This document shows, in pieces, positions 18,294 through 27,357 of a stretch of 36,903 nucleotides of DNA. The stretch comes from Gammaproteobacteria bacterium (GTDB lineage: Bacteria > Pseudomonadota > Gammaproteobacteria > Steroidobacterales > Steroidobacteraceae): contig SHZN01000002.1 in NCBI GenBank assembly GCA_009692245.1, positions 1 to 36,903 on the forward strand, read 5' to 3'. The notes beneath the pieces were generated by a model. The model worked only from the letters and a program-made list of their open reading frames with translations, did no database searches and was not told where the DNA came from. How positions within the stretch are numbered: position 1 is the first letter of the stretch; every line of letters starts with the position of its first letter. The position numbers and the translations under genes are program-made.

Positions 18294-18716
18294 CTATCCG
18301 ACCCGCAGCCGCGCGGCGCGCGCCGCGTGCAAACCCGAGAGGCCGGTCATGCCGTGGGCTGGATGAGTCCCCGCGCCGCACAGGAAAAGCCCGGGCACCG
18401 GCATCGCATAACAGGATGCGCCGGGAACCGGCCGCATGAACAGCATCTGGTCGAGCGCCAACTCGCCGCGCGAGACCGCGCCCTCGCGCAGGCCAAAGCG
18501 CGCCTCGAGATCGGAGGGCGTCCACACGGCGCGATGACTGATCCTTGCCGCGAAACCGGGAACATGACGTTCGACGATTGCAATCGTGCGCTCCGCCACG
18601 GTATCGCGCATCGTGGTCCAGTCCGCATCGCGCAGCCGCCAGGGCGTGTACTGCACGCGCAGCATCGCGACATGCCGGCCCATTGGCGCGAGGTTCGACT
18701 GGGTGGTACGCGAACA
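18294..18716 (-). pseudogene. NAD(P)/FAD-dependent oxidoreductase (phytoene-desaturase/PYROXD2-like) C-terminal fragment
   Basis: TTQSNLAPMGRHVAMLRVQYTPWRLRDADW...WTPSDLEARFGLREGAVSRGELALDQMLFMRPVPGASCYAMPVPGLFLCGAGTHPAHGMTGLSGLHAARAA; no dinucleotide-binding N-terminus present upstream. Confidence 0.75.
18498..18536. repeat. 39-bp imperfect direct repeat, copy B
   Basis: gcgcgcctcgagatcggagggcgtccacacggcgcgatg, 36/39 identical to 16401-16439. Confidence 0.75.
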
Positions 18717-18880
18717 GCAGCGGCAAGATGCCTGCCGAGCGTACGCAGGAAATCGTCACCGATCACGCGCGCGGTGCCTTCGACGATCATGCGCAGGGCA
18801 GCGATCTCTTCAGCGTCCGGACGGACGGCGGCAGATTCCGGAATGGATTTCGGCGACACGCTTTGACCCCCTGCTTGCAT
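18709..18880 (-). pseudogene. N-terminal fragment resembling GAF/PAS sensor proteins, fused out of frame to the oxidoreductase fragment
   Basis: EEIAALRMIVEGTARVIGDDFLRTLGRHLAAAVRV resembles the 'IVEGTA..TG..FFR.LVRHLA.AL.V' opening of GAF-domain sensors; similarity stops near 18709. Confidence 0.5.
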
Positions 18881-19184
18881 TTCTCAAGCATCCGACGTGC
18901 GCTGCGACGGTGCGTTACCTGCCGCGACACTCTGCCATGATCGAGGGAGTCGCTCCAAGGCCGGTGCGTCCAAGCACCTGTGACCGTTCCCCAGCGTGAT
19001 TGAGCCGGATGATGAATTGCGCCTGCAACAGCCCGGGTCGCCGTGCCCGGCGGGGTACCACCTTGCCCAGGCATACCGGTTAGCGGGACCATCAGTTCCA
19101 CTTTGATGCAAAATCAGCTGTCGAACGGCCCGATGCACGGTACACGGGTGGAAGCTCCAGCCCAGGCGCACCGGCCCCAACCGG

Positions 19185-19466
19185 GTCGCATGCCGCGCGC
19201 GTGCTCGCTTTTGCGCCGTGCTAGGCAGCGTCGCCAGCGATGCGGCGCTGATCCACGGCGCACGCACGGTCATGATCGCGGGCGGCATCGTGCCGCGCTT
19301 CATCCCGTTCCTGCGCAGCAGCGCGTTTCGCGAACGCTTCCTCGCCAAGGGCCGCATGGCCGCCTATGTCGAGTCCGCCACGATCGGGGTCATCACGCAT
19401 GCTACGCCGGGGTTGCTCGGCGCCGCGATGCTCCTGCGCACTCGCCCGCATCCGAAGCGCGCCTGA
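19185..19466 (+). pseudogene. Glucokinase (Glk-type ROK/hexokinase) C-terminal fragment
   Basis: RFCAVLGSVASDAALIHGARTVMIAGGIVPRFIPFLRSSAFRERFLAKGRMAAYVESATIGVITHATPGLLGAAMLL; no N-terminal ATP-binding part upstream. Confidence 0.75.
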
Positions 19467-21653
19467 TCACGACGCCAGGCGGATCTCGAAGCAGTGATGA
19501 GCGCGCTGGTCGCGCTCGAAATCCAGTGGAATGGTCTGTGACGTGATATCGGTGACCAGGACATCGGCTAGCGCTTCCACATCCAGCTTGAACTTCCGGA
19601 AGTTGGTCGAGAACAGCAGCAGCCCTCCCGGCGTGAGCCGCACCAGGGTCGAGCGGATCAGCGCAATGTGGTCGCGCTGGACGTCGAATTCGCCCTGCAT
19701 GCGCTTGGAGTTCGAAAAGGTCGGGGGATCCAGGAAGATCAGGTCGTAGCGCTCGCCGTCGTCCATTTCCAGCCAGTAAAGGCAATCGGCCTGCACGAAG
19801 CGGTGTGCATCGCCGCGAAAGCCATTGATCTCCATGTTGCTGCGCGCCCAGTCGAGATAGGTACGCGACATGTCAACGGATTTCGTCGTCAGCGCGCCAC
19901 CGGCCGCCGCGTGCACGCTCGCCGTTCCCGTGTAGCAGAACAGGTTCAGGAATCGCTTGCCCCTGGCCGCATCGCGGATGCGCGCGCGGGTAATGCGATG
20001 ATCGAGAAACAGGCCCGTGTCCAGGTAATCCGTGAAGTTGACGAGAAACTTGAGGCCAGCCTCCTCGACGACCACGCGTTCGCGGCTGTCATCGAGCGCC
20101 TCGTATTGCCCGCCGCCTTTCTGCGGCCGGCGCGTGCGCCAGTAGATGGCATCCATCGCAAGGCCAGCCACTTCCGGGATCATCGACAGCGCTTCTTCGC
20201 GGCGCGCGCGCGCTTTCTCGCGGTCGACCGTCGCCGGTGGCGCGTACTCCTGCACATACAGCCAGCGCCCACCGAAACCATCGGGATCCGACTGGTAGGA
20301 ATCGATCGCGAACGAATACTCGGGCATGTCGGCATCATAAATGCGAAAGCAGGAGATGCCTTCCCTGCGCGCCCAGCGCGAACGCCCCTTGAAATTCTTG
20401 CGCAGGCGATTCGCGAACATCTGGGCGCCGGGCCGCGCACGCGCGGTCTCTGCGTCAATGGGTGGTGGCCGGCCCGGCTCATAGGGGCGGTCGAATTCCC
20501 CGGCCTCGATCCGGATCCGCAACAGCCGGCATTCGATCGGCCCATTCATCATCCGGTGCGTGCGCCGCGCGTTGATCCCTAATTCGCGCCCGAGCGGCGG
20601 ATTGCCGGTAAAGACCGCCGCCTCCCAGCCGAGATAACCCTCGCGCAGACGTGTACCCAGCAGTGCATACAGCTCGCGCAGCCCGTCGGTTTCACCGAGG
20701 CGCTCGCCATAAGGTGGATTGGCCGCAATCAGGCCGAGGGGAGCCGGTGCCTTCGGGAGTGCCGCAAGCTCACAGCGATGAAACGCGAGCCGCTCGCCGA
20801 GTCCCGCGCGTGCGGCATTCGCCTCGGCATCCCTGAGCACGATGGGATCACGGTCGTAGCCACAGATACGCCCCCGTGTGATGCGATCCAGTGCGCCACG
20901 CGACACCGCCTCTGCACGCAACTCATCCCACAAGGCTGCATCGTGTTGTCGCCAGCGCTCGAAGCCGAAACGCTGCCGCGTGAGCCCGGGTGCAATATCA
21001 GCTGCGATCAGTGCGGCTTCGATCGGCAAGGTGCCGGAGCCGCAGAGCGGATCGGCGAAATAGCCGCCCGCCCCCGCAATTGCCGGCCAGCCAGAGCGCA
21101 GGAGGATTGCGGCTGCCAGATTCTCCTTGAGCGGTGCGGCGCCCTGCCCACCGCGATAGCCGCGCCGGTGCAGGCTGTCGCCGGAAAGATCGATTGCGAC
21201 GACCGCTGCGCCACGCCCTGCGTGCACATTGATGCGCAATGCCGGTGCCGCGCGATCAACCGAAGGCCGCTCCCCGGTCTTGTCGCGGAACTGGTCCACG
21301 ATCGCATCCTTGACCCGCTGCGCGCCGAATTGGGAGTTATCGATGCCTGTCACGCTGCCCGAGAAATCGACGGCGAGCGTGTCCGTCTCGCCCATCTGCT
21401 GCGACCAGTCGATGCTGCGGACACCGTCGTACAGCTCACCGTCATTCGCGACCGGGCACTCCGCGATCCGCCAAAGCACGCGCATGCCGACCCGCGACCA
21501 GAGGCAGCAGCGGTAGGCCTGCGCGAGTGTCGCCGCCCCTTCGACGCCACCGAAAGCCTCCCGCGCATCCGCGATCCCGAACGCGCGGAGTTCCTCGGCG
21601 AGCAGCTCCGTCGTGCCGGTTGTAGCGGTCACAAACAACGGATTGGTGCTCAT
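19467..21653 (-). CDS. rlmL: Bifunctional 23S rRNA methyltransferase (RlmK/RlmL type)
   Basis: THUMP-like N-terminus (FVTATTGTTELLAEELRAFG), YFADPLCGSGTLPIEAALIAADIAPG, ANPPYGERLG, second MTase FLNLFCYTGTASVHAAAGGA and FLDPPTFSNSKRM. Confidence 0.94.
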   Translation of the reverse strand: MSTNPLFVTATTGTTELLAEELRAFGIADAREAFGGVEGAATLAQAYRCCLWSRVGMRVLWRIAECPVANDGELYDGVRSIDWSQQMGETDTLAVDFSGSVTGIDNSQFGAQRVKDAIVDQFRDKTGERPSVDRAAPALRINVHAGRGAAVVAIDLSGDSLHRRGYRGGQGAAPLKENLAAAILLRSGWPAIAGAGGYFADPLCGSGTLPIEAALIAADIAPGLTRQRFGFERWRQHDAALWDELRAEAVSRGALDRITRGRICGYDRDPIVLRDAEANAARAGLGERLAFHRCELAALPKAPAPLGLIAANPPYGERLGETDGLRELYALLGTRLREGYLGWEAAVFTGNPPLGRELGINARRTHRMMNGPIECRLLRIRIEAGEFDRPYEPGRPPPIDAETARARPGAQMFANRLRKNFKGRSRWARREGISCFRIYDADMPEYSFAIDSYQSDPDGFGGRWLYVQEYAPPATVDREKARARREEALSMIPEVAGLAMDAIYWRTRRPQKGGGQYEALDDSRERVVVEEAGLKFLVNFTDYLDTGLFLDHRITRARIRDAARGKRFLNLFCYTGTASVHAAAGGALTTKSVDMSRTYLDWARSNMEINGFRGDAHRFVQADCLYWLEMDDGERYDLIFLDPPTFSNSKRMQGEFDVQRDHIALIRSTLVRLTPGGLLLFSTNFRKFKLDVEALADVLVTDITSQTIPLDFERDQRAHHCFEIRLAS

Positions 21654-23038
21654 GATTGGTCAAGCTCGATCATTTGCATCCCGCGGACAGGCCGCTCCAG
21701 AGCACGCAGCAGGATCCGGTAGATATCCGGGTCGAAATTCCCGGGGCGCCGTTGAAGCTCTGGAGGTTCAACGGCGCCCTGCACCAACCCAAGGTAGCGC
21801 CAACGGTCGAACACATGAGTTTCCTCAGCGCCGCTCCAGTCGCGCTCGCGGATGCCGATGCGGCCCGCGAATGGCCAGTCGCGACGTTTCAGGCGCGCGA
21901 ATGCCAGTCGCGTACGGATCGCATGCATCAGTGCGGGCTCCTTTCCGATGCAGACGCCGCGACAGTGTCCCAGTTGATGGGCGACACAGGAGCCCTCGCC
22001 CACTTCCAGCCCAAGCTGCTTTGCGCATAGCTCCTGGTCGCGAACGATACCCACAAGCGCTCGTTCGGCATCGCCGCGGCTGCGGAACAAGCCATAGCTC
22101 TCGTCAGTATCCGTATCCGGATCGAGTTCCGAAATGCTCGCGCGCAAAGATTGGGCGTCGTCACCGAGCCGGATTGCCCAGAGCGTCGGGGTCGCCGGGA
22201 ACCGGCGATTCAGCAGCGGCCGACGCTCCTTGATCAGGCACGCTTCGGTGATCAGTGCGCCGAACTCGCCGGCGGTCGCGATCCATTCGATTCGCCGGAC
22301 CAGGCGCGTGAGTTCCGCCGCCCTGCGTGATCGCTTGTCGGCGGCGAAATGCGCCAGCACGCGCGACTGGATGTTCTTTGCCTTGCCGATATAAAGGAGT
22401 GCATCTCCCTCGCCGTGGAACAGGTAAACGCCAGGACCCTCGGGCAACTCGTCGACGAGCCCGGCATCGAGCTGTGGCGGAAGCCGCGGCGCCTGCAGCA
22501 GTTTATCAACGATTGCACCGAGCTCGGCCGGCGGCCATCGCTCGCCCGCGATACGCAGTAGCTCCGCAAGCACCTGCGCATCACCGAGCGCGCGATGCCG
22601 CGCCGCGCAGTGGATGCCGTAGCGCGTCATTACGGCCTCGAGATTGTGGCCGCGCTCGCCCGGAGTCAGCGCGCGAGAGAGACGCACCGTGCAGAGCACG
22701 GGGGCACGGAAGCGGCGGCCCAGCCGCCGGAATTCACCGCGCAGGAAGCCGTAGTCGAAGCGCGCATTGTGGGCGACGAATAGCCGGCCCTCGAGCCTCT
22801 GCAGCAGCGCATCGCATACTTCAGCGAATGGCGGCGCATCGACCACCATGTCCTCGGTGATACCCGTGAATTGCTGGATCGCGAACGGGATGCGCACGCC
22901 CGGGTTGACCAGCGTCGAGTACTCCTCGACGACACGCCCACCGGACAGCAGCACGATCCCTGCTTCGATGACCCGGTCACGCAGTGCGTTGCCGCCCGTC
23001 GTTTCGAGGTCGACGCAGGCGACCTCGCCCGCAAGCAA
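21650..23038 (-). CDS. DEDDh 3'-5' exonuclease (DnaQ-like) fused to GIY-YIG nuclease domain (UvrC/Cho-like)
   Basis: CVDLETTGGNALRDRVIEAG, FVAHNARFDYGFL, HRALGDAQVLAELL; then GPGVYLFHGEGDALLYIGKAKNIQSRVLAHF. Confidence 0.92.
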   Translation of the reverse strand: MLAGEVACVDLETTGGNALRDRVIEAGIVLLSGGRVVEEYSTLVNPGVRIPFAIQQFTGITEDMVVDAPPFAEVCDALLQRLEGRLFVAHNARFDYGFLRGEFRRLGRRFRAPVLCTVRLSRALTPGERGHNLEAVMTRYGIHCAARHRALGDAQVLAELLRIAGERWPPAELGAIVDKLLQAPRLPPQLDAGLVDELPEGPGVYLFHGEGDALLYIGKAKNIQSRVLAHFAADKRSRRAAELTRLVRRIEWIATAGEFGALITEACLIKERRPLLNRRFPATPTLWAIRLGDDAQSLRASISELDPDTDTDESYGLFRSRGDAERALVGIVRDQELCAKQLGLEVGEGSCVAHQLGHCRGVCIGKEPALMHAIRTRLAFARLKRRDWPFAGRIGIRERDWSGAEETHVFDRWRYLGLVQGAVEPPELQRRPGNFDPDIYRILLRALERPVRGMQMIELDQS

Positions 23039-23042
23039 AGCG

Positions 23043-23912
23043 TCAATCGGGGGCGCCGTCCATCGTCAGCAGCGGGCCATACAGGTCGGGCCGCCGGTCG
23101 CGGAACACGCCCCAGGCATGGCGGTAGCGGCGGATATCCTCGAGGTCGAAGGTCGAGGTCAGGATCTGCTCACCGTGGTCATCGGCCTGGGCGACGACCT
23201 CGCCCGTGTGATCGGCGATAAATGAATGCCCATAAAAAGTTATCTCGAGCTTCTCGCCGCGCTCCGTGCCGATGCGATTCGAGGCCACGAGCGGCATCAA
23301 ATTCGCCGCCGCGTGACCCTGCATCGTGCGCTGCCAGTGCCAGCGTGAATCGAGCGTGGCGTCCTGGGGCTCGGAGCCGATAGCGGTCGGATACAACAGG
23401 ATCTCGGCGCCCATCAGTGCCATCGCGCGCGCGGATTCCGGGAACCACTGGTCCCAGCAGACCGCGACGCCCAGCGTGCCGAATCGGGTTGGCCAGACCT
23501 TGAAACCGGTGTCACCGGGCGAGAAATAGAACTTCTCGTGATAGCCTGGACTCTCTGGAATATGCGACTTGCGATAGATGCCGAGCAGGCTCCCGTCGGC
23601 GTCCAGCATCGCGAGCGTATTGAAATATGCGTTCTGCGCCCGCTCGAATACCGACACGGGCAACACCACCTTGAGCTCCGCCGCGACCTTCGAGAGCCGC
23701 GCAATTGCCGGATTCTCCCCAATTGGTGTCGCGAGTTCAAAGTGCTTCGCAAGGTGGTCCTTGCAGAAATACGGCGATTCAAACAGCTCCTGGATCAGGA
23801 TCACATTGGCGCCACGACCGGCCGCATCGCGGATCAGCCGCTCGGCATTCACGATGTTGGCCTTGCGATCCCAGCCGCAGGCCATTTGCGTGGCGGCCAC
23901 CGTGACCTTCAT
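23043..23912 (-). CDS. aguB: N-carbamoylputrescine amidase
   Basis: VTVAATQMACGWDRKANIVNAERLIRDAAGRGANVILIQELFESPYFCKDH; FYFSPGDTGFKVW, GVAVCWDQWFPESARAMALMGAEILLYPTAIGSEP. Confidence 0.95.
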   Translation of the reverse strand: MKVTVAATQMACGWDRKANIVNAERLIRDAAGRGANVILIQELFESPYFCKDHLAKHFELATPIGENPAIARLSKVAAELKVVLPVSVFERAQNAYFNTLAMLDADGSLLGIYRKSHIPESPGYHEKFYFSPGDTGFKVWPTRFGTLGVAVCWDQWFPESARAMALMGAEILLYPTAIGSEPQDATLDSRWHWQRTMQGHAAANLMPLVASNRIGTERGEKLEITFYGHSFIADHTGEVVAQADDHGEQILTSTFDLEDIRRYRHAWGVFRDRRPDLYGPLLTMDGAPD

Positions 23913-25429
23913 GAGAGGTCGATCCAGGTCGTCTTCAGTTCGGTGTACTTGTGCATCGCGTGCAGCGACTTGTCGCGGCCATTGCCGGATTGCTTGAAGC
24001 CGCCGAATGGCACGGTGATGTCGTCGGCGTCATAGCAATTCACGAACACGGTGCCGGCACGAATCGATTTGGCTACCCGGTGCGCGGTTGCGAGGTCCCG
24101 GGTCCAGACTGCCGCGGCCAGGCCGTACATGACGTCATTCGCCATCTTCACGGCCTCGTTGAGACTCTTGAAGGAGATCGCCGAAAGCACGGGCCCGAAG
24201 ACCTCCTCGTGCGCGATCCGCATGTCCATCTGGACCCCGTCGAATACCGTGGGCTCCACAAAGAAACCGCCGGATTCCTCACGCACGCGCTTCCCGCCTG
24301 AGCGCAGGTTCGCGCCGCCCTTGCGACCGGACTCGATGTAGCCCAGCACGGTATTCATCTGTGCCTGATCCACGATCGCGCCGAGCTTCGTCGCCGGATC
24401 CAGCGGGTCGCCGGGCGCCATCGCCTCGCCGATCGCGACGATCTTGTCGAGTATCTCTTCGCGGATCGACTCATGCACGAGCAGCCGCGAGGCCGCCGAG
24501 CACATCTCGCCCTGATTGAAGAAGATGCCGATGGCTGCGGCCCTTGCGGCCCGCTCGATATCGGCGACGTCCGACATGACGATATTGGGCGACTTGCCGC
24601 CGCATTCGAGCCAGACGCGCTTCATGTTGGAGCGCCCCGCGTATTCGAGCATGCGCCGGCCGATGCGCGTCGAGCCGGTGAATGCAATGCAATCCACGTC
24701 CATGTGCAGCGCAAGTGCTTCGCCCGCCGTGTGGCCGAACCCCGGCACGACATTGAAGACGCCTTCCGGCAGTCCGGCTGCGACCGCGAGTTCGGCGATG
24801 CGCAGTGCCGTCAACGGCGACTTCTCGGAGGGCTTCAGCACGACCGAATTGCCGGTCGCAAGCGCAGGGCCCAGTTTCCAGCAGGCCATCAACAGCGGGA
24901 AATTCCACGGCACGATCGCGCCCACAACGCCGACTGGCTCGCGTGTGATCAGCGCAAGCGTGTCATGTGGAGTCGGTGCGATCTCATCGTAGACCTTGTC
25001 GATCGCCTCCGCGTACCAGGCGATGCAGCGCGCCGCGCCCGGGATGTCGATCTTGAGCGAATCCGAGATTGGCTTGCCCATGTCGAGCGTCTCAGTCAGC
25101 GCCAGTTCCTCGCGGTGCTTGCGGATCAGTTCCGAGAATCGCAGCAGCACTTTCTTGCGCGATGCGGGCGCCATGCGCGACCAGCGCCCGTCCTCGAACG
25201 CGCGGCGCGCGCTTGCCACCGCGGTCTCCACGTCGCGGGAGCCGCAGGCGGCGACCTGCGCGATCGACTTGCCGGTCGCCGGATTGATGCAGACAAATGT
25301 CTCACCGGAGGCCGCCGGCTGGTACTTGCCGTCGATGAACGCCTCGGTGCGCAGCTGTAGCGTCGAGGCGCGCTCACGCCAGTTGGTCGACTTTGCTTCG
25401 CGTTTCAAGGCTTCAGCGCTCCATGTCAA
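23909..25429 (-). CDS. puuC: Aldehyde dehydrogenase, gamma-glutamyl-gamma-aminobutyraldehyde dehydrogenase (PuuC)-like
   Basis: VGAIVPWNFPLLMACWKLGPALATGNSVVLKPSEKSPL, AFTGSTRIGRRMLEYAGRSNMKRVWLECGGKSPNIV, FFNQGEMCSAASRLLV. Confidence 0.9.
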   Translation of the reverse strand: MTWSAEALKREAKSTNWRERASTLQLRTEAFIDGKYQPAASGETFVCINPATGKSIAQVAACGSRDVETAVASARRAFEDGRWSRMAPASRKKVLLRFSELIRKHREELALTETLDMGKPISDSLKIDIPGAARCIAWYAEAIDKVYDEIAPTPHDTLALITREPVGVVGAIVPWNFPLLMACWKLGPALATGNSVVLKPSEKSPLTALRIAELAVAAGLPEGVFNVVPGFGHTAGEALALHMDVDCIAFTGSTRIGRRMLEYAGRSNMKRVWLECGGKSPNIVMSDVADIERAARAAAIGIFFNQGEMCSAASRLLVHESIREEILDKIVAIGEAMAPGDPLDPATKLGAIVDQAQMNTVLGYIESGRKGGANLRSGGKRVREESGGFFVEPTVFDGVQMDMRIAHEEVFGPVLSAISFKSLNEAVKMANDVMYGLAAAVWTRDLATAHRVAKSIRAGTVFVNCYDADDITVPFGGFKQSGNGRDKSLHAMHKYTELKTTWIDLS

Positions 25430-25598
25430 TGTGTGAGTGGCGTCGCGGCGCTGATGATCTCACAACGGGTGCTGACGTCATTGACCATCGCTCATGCCTT
25501 GCATGTCTATGATGTTAAACAGAACTTGCGTAATATCGTGCCTGCATGGGAATAGTGTCAATTATCCTGATCACCTTGAGCCCCCGGAGCTGCTGCAT

Positions 25599-26921
25599 AT
25601 GACTCCCCCATCGTCCAAGCGCGCCGCGCTCGAAGCATTCTGGATGCCATTTACGGCCAACCGGCAGTTCAAGTCGGCTCCGCGCATGCTCGCGCGCGCC
25701 GAGGGTATGCATTACTGGACGCCGGAAGGGCGCCAGGTCCTCGACGGTTGTGCGGGTCTCTGGTGCGTGAATGCCGGACACGGACGGCGGGAAATCACCG
25801 AGGCGGTCGCGACACAGATCGCGACCATGGATTACGCGCCGCCATTCCAGATGGGGCATCCACTCGCCTTTGAACTCGCGAATGCGCTGATCGAGATTGC
25901 GCCGAAGGGAATCGACCACGTGTTCTTCACGAACTCCGGCTCGGAAGCGGTGGACACGGCGCTCAAGATCGCGATCGCCTGGCACCGGGTGCGCGGTGAC
26001 GCGGCGCGCACGCGGCTGATCGGGCGGGAGCGCGGCTATCACGGTGTCGGCTTCGGCGGCATCTCGGTTGGCGGCATGGTCAACAACCGCAAGTATTTTG
26101 GCGCGCTGTTGCCAGGCGTGGATCACATTCGCCATACGCATGACCCCGCGCGCAATTTGTACTCACGCGGATTGCCGGCGCACGGCGCCGAGTTTGCCGA
26201 CGATCTCGAGCGGCTGGTCGCATTGCACGACGCCTCAACCATCGCGGCGGTCATCGTTGAGCCAATCGCGGGATCCACGGGCGTGCTGTTGCCGCCGCGC
26301 GGCTATCTCGAGCGGCTGCGCGCGATCTGCACGAAGCACGGCATCCTGCTGATCTTCGACGAGGTCATCACCGGCTTCGGGCGCACCGGATCGGCATTCG
26401 CAGCGCAGGAGTTCGGCGTGGTGCCGGACATGATGACCTGCGCGAAGGGCCTCACCAATGGCGCAATTCCGATGGGCTCGGTACTCGTGCGTCGCGAGAT
26501 CTACGACGCATTCATGACTGGTCCGGAACAGGCGGTCGAACTGTTCCATGGCTACACCTATTCGGCGCACCCGGTCGCCTGTGCTGCGGGCCTCGCGACG
26601 CAGCGGATCTACCGGGAGGGCCTTTTCGACCATGCCCGCGCGATGGCACCGTACTGGGAGAATGCCGTGCATTCGCTGAAAGGCCGCCGGCATGTCGTGG
26701 ACTTGCGTTGCTACGGGCTGGTTGCCGGTATCGAACTCGAGCCGCGCGCAGGCTTGGCCGGTGCGCGCGGCTACGAAGCCCTCGTGGCGGCCTTCGAGAA
26801 GGGCCTCCTGATGCGCACCACCGGCGACACGATTGCACTGTCGCCGCCGCTCATCATCGAGCGCGCCGACATCGATCGGATCTTCGAAACGCTCGCGGCC
26901 GTGATCGACAGCCTGACATAA
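25599..26921 (+). CDS. Class III aminotransferase, omega-amino acid/beta-alanine:pyruvate type
   Basis: FWMPFTANRQFKSAPRMLARAEGMHYWTPEGRQVLDGCAGLWCVNAGHGR, FFTNSGSEAVDTALKIA, LIFDEVITGFGRTG. Start re-set from 25494 to 25599. Confidence 0.9.
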   Translation: MTPPSSKRAALEAFWMPFTANRQFKSAPRMLARAEGMHYWTPEGRQVLDGCAGLWCVNAGHGRREITEAVATQIATMDYAPPFQMGHPLAFELANALIEIAPKGIDHVFFTNSGSEAVDTALKIAIAWHRVRGDAARTRLIGRERGYHGVGFGGISVGGMVNNRKYFGALLPGVDHIRHTHDPARNLYSRGLPAHGAEFADDLERLVALHDASTIAAVIVEPIAGSTGVLLPPRGYLERLRAICTKHGILLIFDEVITGFGRTGSAFAAQEFGVVPDMMTCAKGLTNGAIPMGSVLVRREIYDAFMTGPEQAVELFHGYTYSAHPVACAAGLATQRIYREGLFDHARAMAPYWENAVHSLKGRRHVVDLRCYGLVAGIELEPRAGLAGARGYEALVAAFEKGLLMRTTGDTIALSPPLIIERADIDRIFETLAAVIDSLT

Positions 26922-26952
26922 AAAGGCCCCGGTCGCGTGCGCGGCCGGGGCC
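26919..26952 (-). terminator. Rho-independent-type terminator for the TorF/OmpA-like gene
   Basis: Stem ggccccggtcgc (26925-26936) / gcggccggggcc (26941-26952) with 4-nt loop, followed on the minus strand by a short T-tract. Confidence 0.75.
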
Positions 26953-26974
26953 CTGTCAGCGTCGCTTGCCGTTA

Positions 26975-27357
26975 TTAGCGGGCGTCGCAGTCGGTGCGCT
27001 TCAGCACCACTCGACGGTTCTGGGCACGGCCCTCGCGCGTCGCGTTGTCCGCCGCCGGCTGGCTTTCGCCAAAGCCCGCGGCGTTCAAGCGGCCCACGGC
27101 AATGCCCTTGCCCTGCAGGTAATCGGACACCGTCTGGGCACGGCGCTCGGAGAGACCCTGGTTGTAGGCATCGCTGCCGGTGTTGTCCGTGTGGCCTTCG
27201 ACGCTGCCGGCCATGAACTTGAGCCGGGTCAGGTTCACTGCCATTTCGTCCAGCGCAGCCTTGTCCGCGTCAGTCAGTGCCGCTGAATTGGATGCAAACT
27301 GCAGTTGCCTGGTCACGTCGCAGGAACAGCCATACGGCCCGACGCGATCACCCTTAT
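26975..27357 (-). pseudogene. OmpA C-terminal-like peptidoglycan-binding domain, separated from its barrel by a one-base frame difference
   Basis: KGDRVGPYGCSCDVTRQLQFASNSAALTDADKAALDEMAVNLTRLKFMAGSVEGHTDNTGSDAYNQGLSERRAQTVSDYLQGKGIAVGRLNAAGFGESQPAADNATREGRAQNRRVVLKR. Confidence 0.85.

Noticed and set aside
18881-19184. Possible coding sequence between the sensor-like and glucokinase fragments
   Set aside because: ORFs here overlap on several frames without recognisable motifs; treated as non-coding or decayed.
25430-25598. Possible sigma54 site (ggcacgatattacgca) on the minus strand upstream of puuC, and a tgacgtca palindrome
   Set aside because: GG to GC spacing is 11 instead of 10 and the elements match poorly; the 8-bp palindrome is expected by chance.
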